Part shown: positions 57,657 through 64,000 of the stretch, piece after piece
How the letters are laid out: every line of letters starts with the position of its first letter
Position numbering within the stretch: the stretch's first letter is position 1
Origin: Myceligenerans salitolerans
Lineage (GTDB): Bacteria; Actinomycetota; Actinomycetes; Actinomycetales; Cellulomonadaceae
Length of the DNA: 64,000 bases
Assembly: GCF_017349295.1 (NCBI RefSeq)
Contig: NZ_JAFMPK010000019.1
Coordinates: 1 to 64,000 of the forward strand
Direction of reading: 5' to 3'
Program-made: the position numbers and the translations under genes
Notes under the pieces: generated by a model
Database searches by the model: none
What the model was told of the DNA's origin: nothing
The model's input: only the letters and a program-made list of their open reading frames with translations

Positions 57657-58934
57657 TCAGCCCGCCGGGATCAGCCGCTCGACCATCCACCAGAGGGCGA
57701 CCAGGCCGATCGCCACCGAACCTGCCATGAGCAGCCACCGCGCCGCGCGCGGCGCCCGCGACCGCAGCACCACCAGCAGCGGGAACGCCACTGCGACGAT
57801 CCCGAGCTGCACCGCCTCGATCCCGATGTTGAACACGAGCAGCGACCACAGCAGATCCCACGACCAGGCCGCGTCGATCCCGAGCGCCCCGGCGAACCCG
57901 AGGCCGTGCACCAGCCCGAACGCGACCACCACGGGCAGCCGCCACCGGTCCCACAAGGTCTCCCGCCGCCCCGAGGGCCGCGACCAGCGCAGGGTATCTC
58001 GCAGGTCCACCCGCACGCCGCCGCCCGCCACGACGCCGCCGCCCGCCACGTCGTCGTCGGCCGCCACGTCGTCGTCGGCCGGCGACCACCGCCCACTCCC
58101 TCGGCGCCCGCCGCGCCACAGCCCGGCGAGGTCCGCCCCCGCCACGACCGCGATGGACGCCGCGATCACCGGCTCCACGACCGCGCCCGACACGGTCACC
58201 AGCCCGAGCGCCGCGAGCAGGAAGGTCACGGAATGTGCCACGGTGAACGCGGTCGCCACCAGCACGACGTCGCGCAGCCGCCGCGCCCCGATCAGCAGCG
58301 CGAGGAGAAACAGCACGTGGTCGGGCCCGAACAGCAGGTGCTCGGCCCCGAGCAGGAAGAATGACCCGAGCTGCTTCGCGAGCCGCCACTCGCCCGTGGC
58401 CAGGGTGGGCGAGGACGCGGTGAGCACGGCCGAGCCCCGCTCTCCGTCCAGGTCGTAGCGCACGAGGGTCTCGGCCGAGTGCACGAACGACTCCTCGTCC
58501 GGGAAGAGTGCGCTGGTCACCCGGTGTGCCTGCCCGGGGTCGCCGTCGCACGCGTACGCGTAGTCGAGCGCTGCGTACGCCACCGAGTTCCGCTCCACGA
58601 CGTCCGCACCGAGCAGCGACGGCGCGCACGGCTCGCCGTCGTAGGCGACCTCGAACCGCGCGGTGACGTACGCGTCGACGTCGGCCTCGTACTCGGCGAG
58701 CTTCGCGACCTGCGCGTCGCGGCCGGCCGCGGCGTAGGCGTCGGCCCGCAGCCAGGCGGACTTCATCAGCAGGTCGTACTCGAGGTCGAGCGTGGCGACC
58801 ACGTCGATGTCCGACGTCGTCGTGCCGGTGACCTCCGCGTACACGTCCGACGTCGCATCATGCGCGACGGCAGGCCCGGCGACGGCGACCAGAGCCGCCG
58901 CCGCCAGACTCACCAGGGTGATGCGCCGGATCAC
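57657..58934 (-). CDS. HupE/UreJ-type membrane protein with extracytoplasmic N-domain
   Basis: A GTG at 58934 overlaps the metallophosphoesterase stop (GTGA), giving 425 residues. A signal peptide (about 1-25, ending AGPAVAHD) leads an about 170-residue extracytoplasmic domain. Then come six or seven membrane helices with HupE-type motifs GAEHLLFGPDHVLFLLALL and VVAFGLVHGLGFAGAL, rich in His. HupE proteins are nickel/cobalt-permease-like. A DNA tandem repeat encodes the central loop ADDDVAADDDVAGGGVVAGGG. No hydrogenase or urease genes are near, so its metal probably serves the coupled phosphoesterase; this is inference. Confidence 0.85.
   Translation of the reverse strand: MIRRITLVSLAAAALVAVAGPAVAHDATSDVYAEVTGTTTSDIDVVATLDLEYDLLMKSAWLRADAYAAAGRDAQVAKLAEYEADVDAYVTARFEVAYDGEPCAPSLLGADVVERNSVAYAALDYAYACDGDPGQAHRVTSALFPDEESFVHSAETLVRYDLDGERGSAVLTASSPTLATGEWRLAKQLGSFFLLGAEHLLFGPDHVLFLLALLIGARRLRDVVLVATAFTVAHSVTFLLAALGLVTVSGAVVEPVIAASIAVVAGADLAGLWRGGRRGSGRWSPADDDVAADDDVAGGGVVAGGGVRVDLRDTLRWSRPSGRRETLWDRWRLPVVVAFGLVHGLGFAGALGIDAAWSWDLLWSLLVFNIGIEAVQLGIVAVAFPLLVVLRSRAPRAARWLLMAGSVAIGLVALWWMVERLIPAG
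58015..58080. repeat. Short tandem repeats inside the HupE-like gene
   Basis: CGCCGCCGCCCGCCACGA-like units and a GCCACGTCGTCGTCG unit are each present twice in tandem. They encode the ADDDVAADDDV/AGGGVVAGGGV loop. Length variation between strains would be expected. Confidence 0.7.
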
Positions 58935-61900
58935 TTCCGCGCCGTCGTGAACCACGCCGGGGACGTCGTCGCACGGCCGCCGCCCTCCGTGCGAGCCGTG
59001 ACGAGCCAGGCGTAGGTGCGGCCGGGCCGCAGGCGGCCGGGCCATTCCACGCTCGCCGTCCCGCCGGCCGCCACCGTGTCGCGCCCGATCTCCGCGACCG
59101 GGTCGTACAGCACGACCGCCTCGGTCTCGAAGCTCGTGGTGCGGCTGGTCAGGTCGACGGGCAGCACCATGTTGTCCTCGAGGCCGTTGAACCGCCGGTC
59201 CTCGTCGTACTCGGTGGCACCGAACTCACCCAGCAGCGGCGAGTAGGTGTCCACGTGCATCTCGCCGGCGGCGACGTCGAACTGGAGCATCCGGAAGAAC
59301 GACGCCCCGAACCGCAGCTTCGTGGCGGGGTCGTAGCCCGCCTGGTCGAGCCCGAGCCGGTCGGCCCGTACCGTGTAGAACTGGTAGTCGGCGAGCAGTT
59401 CCACGACGCCGTGCCCGATGTCGCCCACCACCGGCGGCCGCACGTTCGTGCCCACGCCGTGCCGGTGCCCGGCAAGCACGAGGAACACGTTGTCGTTGTC
59501 CCGCACCAGCAGGTCGTACAGCAGCGGCCCGTCCGACCCACCGAGGTTCGCACCGCGCCCGTCCGGCGAGGAGGACGGCTCGAGGTAGTCGTGCGTGAGC
59601 AGGATGCCGTTGCGGTCGGAGTAGCGCTGGAAGACCGACGCCGCCCACTCGGCCTCGTCCCGCGTGACGCCGTAGCTCAGCCCCACCACCACGAAGTCGA
59701 GCCCACCGGCCGTGAACAGGTCGTAGTGGTTCTCGTTCGAGCCGGGCGTCATCGTGCCGCCGTACGTCGCGTCCTCCCACTCCTTCGACAGCGCCTCGTA
59801 CCGGTCCGGCCCGAAGTACTCGTTGTACAGGGTCGGGTCCTGGCCGGACTGGTTGTCGTGGTTGCCCGCGACGACGCCGTTCGGGATGCCGGCGGCGTCG
59901 ATGCGGCCCTGCGCCTGGGACGCGAACTCGAACTCCCCGATGACCTGCTCCTCGAGCCCCGGCGCCAGGGTGCGGATGTTGTTCTCGACGATGTCGCCGG
60001 TGTGCGCGACGTACGCGATCTTGCGCTCGTCGGCGTTGTCCACGACCCAGTCCATGACGCCGGTGTAGGCGCTGCCCCAGGTCCGGCGCTCCCGTTCCGT
60101 GGCGCCCTCGACAGCGCCCTCGGAGAGGTACTGCGTGTCCGTGTAGTGCACCATGGCGAAGTCGTAGTCGTCGGGGTCGGCGAACCGGTCGGGGTCACCG
60201 GGGTCGATGTCGTCGGCGAACGGGTCGGTGCCAGTGACCATGGCGTGGACCGTGCCGCGGGTGATGTGCTCGGGTCCGACGGCGGCCTCGAGCGCGGTGT
60301 CCGCCTCGGCGGCGCCGCGCCGGGTCGCCAGAGCTTCCCACGCCCGCTCGTCGGCGTTCCACGCGTACAGGGTCACCAGGCGTGCCGGATCGGCGGTGCC
60401 CTCCCAGCGCAGGACCGGCTCGGTGACCCGGCCGCGTACGCGCACGTCGAACCGCTGGTAGGTGACGTCCGCAGCCGACGGCGACGGCACGACCCGGCCG
60501 TCGCCCGGCGCGAGCCCGCGGGTGTCCCTGATCCGCTTCTCGCCCGGCACCCGCAGGGTCGTGGGCACGCCGGCCGACTCGCCCTGCCACGCGCGGGTCG
60601 GGGTGAGCGCCTCGGCCTGGGTGAACACCGTGGTCACGTCCCCGCCGTCGGGCTCGTTCACCGTGGCCGACAATGTCACCGGCGCCCGCACGTCCCGCGT
60701 CCCGGAGGCCGGCGTGAGCGCGGACGGCACGTCCGGGACGCCGGCGGTGGTGAACGACACCTCGCGCACGGACTCGTTGCCCAGGCCGTCCGTCGCACGG
60801 ACCTCCAGGGTGTGCTCGCCCGCGGCGAGCCCCGGCCCGACCGGGTCGCCGACGGCGATCTCGGCGCCGTCGAGCGTCAGGTGCGGGCCGTGGACGACGC
60901 CCGAGTCGTCGCTCAGCTCGACGGACAGCGGCACGCTCGTGGTGATCCGGTCGCCCTCGGCGGGGGTGCTCGCGGCGACGGCCGGGCCGCTGTTGTCGGT
61001 GGTCACGGTGCGGGTGGCGAGCTCGCCGGTGGTCGACGTCGCCGCCAGCGTGTGCTCGCCGTCAGGCAGCTCGGCGGTGCGGACCTGCGCGAGCAGGCCG
61101 CGCGCCGGCGCGTCGACGTGGAAGTTCCAGTCGGCCTCGACCTCGGGGTTCACGCTGGACCCGCAGCTGCCGTCGCCGATGTTGTGGGTCGTGCGCATGC
61201 TCACGTGCGTGGCCGTGCCCTCGGCCGGGATCAGCTCCGGGGCGGACAGGGCGTAGTCGTCGCGGTTGTCGCCGCAGGACGTGCCCTCCAGCGTGCCGGC
61301 GATCACGTCGACGCGGTTCCAGCCCGCGAGCAGCCACTGGTTCGGCACCGTGACCTCGACCCGCTCGGACACGTAGTCACGTTCGTCCAGGTCCACGCGT
61401 TGGCCATTGACCAGCAGGTACGAGTGGTAGCGGGCCTCCATCGAGTTCGAGCCGATGTCGAACGCGAGCGTCGCGTCGCCCGCGCCGAGCGAGTCGGCCA
61501 GGGAGACCCCCGGGGCATCGATCGTCCAGATGAGCTCGACCTCCCGCAGCAGCGAGTCGTTCGACCCGCACGAGCCGTCGCCCATGGCGTAGCGGTCGGC
61601 GACGTCGCGGCCCGGCACCGGCTCGCCGTCGTACACGAGCTCGAGGCCGGAGACGGTGAAGTCGTCGCGGTTGACGCCGCAGGACGAGCCGTAGTCGCCG
61701 GTGACGATCTCGACCGTGTTCTCGCCCGGCACCAGGATGCTGCCCGGGAGGATGACGTCGACGCGCTCGTCGGCCCAGTCGCCGCCCAGCTCGACGCGGT
61801 GCCCGTTGACCCGCAGAAAGTTGTGGAAGGCGTCGTCGATCGAGTTGGCGCCGACGTCGAACGAGAACGTCGCCGCGGTGCCGCCGAGGTGCTCTGCCGC

Positions 61901-62872
61901 GGGCGGCGTCTCGCCGTCGACGGTCACGTCCACGACTCCGCCGTCACCGCCCGCCGGGGCCGCCGCCACGACCGGGAGGATCCCGTTCGCGACCGTGCCG
62001 TCCAGCGGCATGAGGCTCGGGGCGCCGGCCGGAGCGTTGTTGACCGTCACGGTGTGCGTGGTAACGGCACCGGTCTCCGTGCCGGCCGACAACTCGTGCG
62101 TGCCGTTGCCGAGCGCCGTCGTGTCGAGCTCGGCCGTGAGCCTCGTGGTGGCCTGCGGGTCGCCCTGGACGAAGAAACTCAGCTCCGCGCCGAGCAGCTT
62201 CGACGTGTTGGACCCGCAGTTCCCGTCCCCGAAGTCGTACGTGTACTCGTTCTCCTCGCCGTCGGCGGTCTCGCCGAGCAGCTCGAGCGTGACGTTCGAG
62301 AGGACGAAGTCGTCGTGGTTCGTGCCGCAGGAGGTGTTCTCCTTGGGCCCGGCGAAGATGCCGACGACGTTCTCGCCCGTGGTCAGGTACTCGTTCGGGA
62401 CCTCCAGGGTGGCGCGCTCGCTCGCCCAGGTCTCGGGCTGGTCGATGCGGTGGCCGTTGATCTCGAACCAGTTGCCGAACGACCGGTCGGCCGAGTTGCT
62501 GCCCACGTCGAACCGGAGCGCGGAGGTCCCGAGCGTCTCCGTGGCGCCGGGGAGGACCTCCCCGTCCACGCGGAGGCTGGTGACGCTCGCGCCGGGTGCG
62601 GTCGGCGTGGCCGCGACGGTGACGGTGCCCTCCAGGTAGTCGCCGTCGCCAGGCGTCAGGAGCGGGGCCGACGCCGGCTCGTCCGCCCCGGGTCGGCCGG
62701 GCTTCCGGTCGGAGCCGGTGAAGTCCGCCGCGGAGGCAGTTGTCGCGACGCCCCCGCCCGTTGTGGTCGCAGCCGACGACGTCGCCGCCCACGTGGTGAG
62801 CAGCAGCGTCGTCGCAGTCGCAGCTGCCGCCGCCTGAAGCAGTCTCCTGCGTGATCGCCCGATCGCGCGCAT
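58931..62872 (-). CDS. Secreted multidomain metallophosphoesterase (Tat, 1313 aa)
   Basis: The start has a Tat-type signal (SRRRLLQAA at 8-16, then a hydrophobic stretch to about 35). Residues 121-240, 338-452 and 471-588 are three copies of one module: FDVGSNS, NGHRV/NGQRV, SER-type strand, SCGxNxDDF and, later, GDGxCGSN, with two conserved Cys each. Ig-like linkers lie between them. A calcineurin-like phosphoesterase fold follows at about 905-1200: HYTDTQY, HTGDIVENN, GNHDNQ, LLTHDYLE and AGHRHG. A fibronectin-like end closes the protein. It likely hydrolyses phosphate esters outside the cell, held to a polymer by the modules. It is coupled to the HupE-like gene. Confidence 0.88.
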   Translation of the reverse strand: MRAIGRSRRRLLQAAAAATATTLLLTTWAATSSAATTTGGGVATTASAADFTGSDRKPGRPGADEPASAPLLTPGDGDYLEGTVTVAATPTAPGASVTSLRVDGEVLPGATETLGTSALRFDVGSNSADRSFGNWFEINGHRIDQPETWASERATLEVPNEYLTTGENVVGIFAGPKENTSCGTNHDDFVLSNVTLELLGETADGEENEYTYDFGDGNCGSNTSKLLGAELSFFVQGDPQATTRLTAELDTTALGNGTHELSAGTETGAVTTHTVTVNNAPAGAPSLMPLDGTVANGILPVVAAAPAGGDGGVVDVTVDGETPPAAEHLGGTAATFSFDVGANSIDDAFHNFLRVNGHRVELGGDWADERVDVILPGSILVPGENTVEIVTGDYGSSCGVNRDDFTVSGLELVYDGEPVPGRDVADRYAMGDGSCGSNDSLLREVELIWTIDAPGVSLADSLGAGDATLAFDIGSNSMEARYHSYLLVNGQRVDLDERDYVSERVEVTVPNQWLLAGWNRVDVIAGTLEGTSCGDNRDDYALSAPELIPAEGTATHVSMRTTHNIGDGSCGSSVNPEVEADWNFHVDAPARGLLAQVRTAELPDGEHTLAATSTTGELATRTVTTDNSGPAVAASTPAEGDRITTSVPLSVELSDDSGVVHGPHLTLDGAEIAVGDPVGPGLAAGEHTLEVRATDGLGNESVREVSFTTAGVPDVPSALTPASGTRDVRAPVTLSATVNEPDGGDVTTVFTQAEALTPTRAWQGESAGVPTTLRVPGEKRIRDTRGLAPGDGRVVPSPSAADVTYQRFDVRVRGRVTEPVLRWEGTADPARLVTLYAWNADERAWEALATRRGAAEADTALEAAVGPEHITRGTVHAMVTGTDPFADDIDPGDPDRFADPDDYDFAMVHYTDTQYLSEGAVEGATERERRTWGSAYTGVMDWVVDNADERKIAYVAHTGDIVENNIRTLAPGLEEQVIGEFEFASQAQGRIDAAGIPNGVVAGNHDNQSGQDPTLYNEYFGPDRYEALSKEWEDATYGGTMTPGSNENHYDLFTAGGLDFVVVGLSYGVTRDEAEWAASVFQRYSDRNGILLTHDYLEPSSSPDGRGANLGGSDGPLLYDLLVRDNDNVFLVLAGHRHGVGTNVRPPVVGDIGHGVVELLADYQFYTVRADRLGLDQAGYDPATKLRFGASFFRMLQFDVAAGEMHVDTYSPLLGEFGATEYDEDRRFNGLEDNMVLPVDLTSRTTSFETEAVVLYDPVAEIGRDTVAAGGTASVEWPGRLRPGRTYAWLVTARTEGGGRATTSPAWFTTARK

Positions 62873-62981
62873 GGCGGTCCCTTTCAGTTGCCTGAGGATC
62901 GCGTCTCAAGCTGCCCGACAAGGATGAACAGGAATCGACTCCTGCTCGAAGACTGCGGGAACGTCCCGCGATGCGGTCGGC

Positions 62982-64000
62982 TCAGCGGAAGGCCTGGAGG
63001 CCCGTCAGGTGACGGCCCAGGATGAGGGTGTGGACCTCGTCGGTGCCCTCGTAGGTGCGCACCGACTCCAGGTTGTTGGCGTGACGCAGCGGCGAGTGGT
63101 CGAGCGTCACGCCGTTGCCGCCGAGCACCGTGCGAGCGGTGCGGCACACCTCGATCGCCGTGCGGGCGTTGTTCAGCTTGCCCGCCGAGACCATGTGCGC
63201 CTCCAGCCGTCCGGCGTCCTTGAGCCGGCCGATCCGCAGGGCCAGGAGCTGTGCCTTGCTGATCTCGAGGGCCATGTTCACCAGCTTCTCCTGCGTGAGC
63301 TGGTGCGACGCGACGGGGACCCCGAACTGGACGCGCTCGCCGGCGTAGGCCAGGGCCGCCTCGAACGCGTCGCGGGCCGCGCCCACCGAGCCCCAGACGA
63401 TGCCGTACCGCGCCTCGTCCAGGCAGGCGAACGGCCCGCGCAGGCCGGGGTTCTCGGGCAGGATCGCGTCCTCGGGCACGCGCACGCCGTCCAGTGCGAC
63501 GTCGCACTGGATCGAGGCGCGCATCGACAGCTTCGGCTCGATGGGCGTGGCCGTGAAGCCCGGCGACGACGTCGGCACCAGGAAGCCGCGCACGCGCTCG
63601 CGGACCCGCCCACGCCCCGCGATCTCCGCCGGACGCGCGTCCGACCCGACGCTGCCGTCGAGCCGGGCGTCCGCGGCGCCGTCGGGCACCGCCCCGGCGT
63701 CGGGCACCTCCCCGCCGTCGGACACCGCCCCGGTGTCGTCGTCGGACACCTTGGCCCAGATCACCGCGACGTCCGCGATCGACGCGAGGCCGATCCACCG
63801 CTTGGCCCCGTCGATCACCCACTCCCCGCCGTCGCGGCGGGCGCGGGTGGTCATGCTCGCGGGGTTGGAGCCGGCGCCGGGCTCGGTCAGGCCGAAGCAA
63901 CCGATCGCCTCGCCGCGCGCGAGGCGCGGCAGCCACTCCTCCTTCTGTGCGGCCGAGCCGTGCTTGTGGATCGCGGACATCACGAGCGAGCCCTGCACGG
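62982..64000 (-). CDS. Acyl-CoA dehydrogenase, glutaryl-CoA-dehydrogenase-like, N-terminus off the right edge
   Basis: The frame is open at the window edge; 340 residues of the C-terminal part are seen. Conserved stretches: IGCFGLTEPGAGSNPASM, WVIDGAKRWIGLASIADV, LSMRASIQCDVALDGVRVPE, CLDEARYGIVWGSVGAARDAFE and the active-site region RTYEGTDEVHTLILGRHLTG (catalytic Glu). These resemble glutaryl-CoA dehydrogenase and its relatives. A roughly 50-residue Asp/Gly/Ala-rich insertion (SDDDTGAVSDGGEV…) breaks the beta domain and is absent from usual members. Confidence 0.9.
   Translation of the reverse strand, partial: VQGSLVMSAIHKHGSAAQKEEWLPRLARGEAIGCFGLTEPGAGSNPASMTTRARRDGGEWVIDGAKRWIGLASIADVAVIWAKVSDDDTGAVSDGGEVPDAGAVPDGAADARLDGSVGSDARPAEIAGRGRVRERVRGFLVPTSSPGFTATPIEPKLSMRASIQCDVALDGVRVPEDAILPENPGLRGPFACLDEARYGIVWGSVGAARDAFEAALAYAGERVQFGVPVASHQLTQEKLVNMALEISKAQLLALRIGRLKDAGRLEAHMVSAGKLNNARTAIEVCRTARTVLGGNGVTLDHSPLRHANNLESVRTYEGTDEVHTLILGRHLTGLQAFR

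Noticed and set aside
59255-62854. A 1199-codon open frame on the plus strand
   Set aside because: It is antisense to the metallophosphoesterase, whose modules and catalytic motifs are clear. The plus product is Val/Arg/Gly-rich without domains.
62955-62969. GCGGGA-ACG-TCCCGC hairpin after the acyl-CoA dehydrogenase
   Set aside because: A 6-bp stem without a U tract is too common in DNA of this composition to call a terminator.

Overview
The window is very GC-rich and gene-dense, with many GTG starts and runs of genes joined by 4-base ATGA or GTGA overlaps. Three features point to a high-GC Gram-positive actinobacterium, probably order Micrococcales: a GlnX-GlnH-PknG signalling set, a C50 carotenoid operon of the crtE-crtB-crtI-crtYe-crtYf-crtEb type, and an orn gene followed by tRNA-His. 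Family or genus cannot be fixed from the sequence alone.

Layout. 1-8.9 kb (minus strand): three dynamin-like or YfjP-like P-loop GTPases (one cut by the left edge), a kinase-fold protein that seems to lack its catalytic Asp, the ribosome-associated ATPase EttA and an SSB paralogue. 9.0-14.9 kb: tRNA-Arg(UCU), then a four-gene coupled operon glnX-glnH-pknG-PP2C, read as an amino-acid-sensing phosphorylation circuit. 14.8-17.5 kb: an MFS exporter, a tiny basic protein ending in a 17-bp hairpin, oligoribonuclease and tRNA-His(GUG). 17.5-25.1 kb: a CrtR-like MarR repressor divergent from an eight-gene operon that makes IPP/DMAPP, GGPP, phytoene and lycopene, then elongates and cyclises it to a C50 carotenoid; the last gene is a TIGR01777 epimerase-like protein. 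25.2-33.1 kb: a qorB/HxlR divergent pair, two betaine-type ABC permeases, an ATP-grasp enzyme, a TetR/MmpL pair, and a circularly permuted betaine-binding lipoprotein. 33.1-39 kb: Tex, a GT1 glycosyltransferase, a double-GNAT protein and a secreted I36-type peptidase inhibitor.

39-52.6 kb looks like an accessory, regulator-rich region: a CPBP protease, a KhtT/KhtU-type cation antiporter pair, a small GNAT, a PF06695 membrane protein, a YcaC-type hydrolase with a divergent LysR, a DUF4260 protein, three alpha/beta-hydrolase-fold enzymes, a TetR and two closely related MerR regulators. Four of these genes (CPBP, PF06695, DUF4260 and the 48.7-kb hydrolase) are preceded by near-identical promoters: TTGACC, exactly 19 bp, TCTACT-like, then GG. 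The 19-bp spacer and the dyad inside it are the signature of MerR-activated promoters, so this looks like a local, undescribed MerR regulon.

52.7-64 kb: fdhD divergent from a FdhF/YdeP-type molybdopterin oxidoreductase, a VanZ-like protein, trmB, then a Tat-exported 1313-residue metallophosphoesterase with three copies of a cysteine-containing module, translationally coupled to a HupE-type membrane protein, and a partial acyl-CoA dehydrogenase at the right edge. Several proteins here carry Gly/Asp/Ala-rich loop insertions. No CRISPR array, insertion sequence or prophage was seen.
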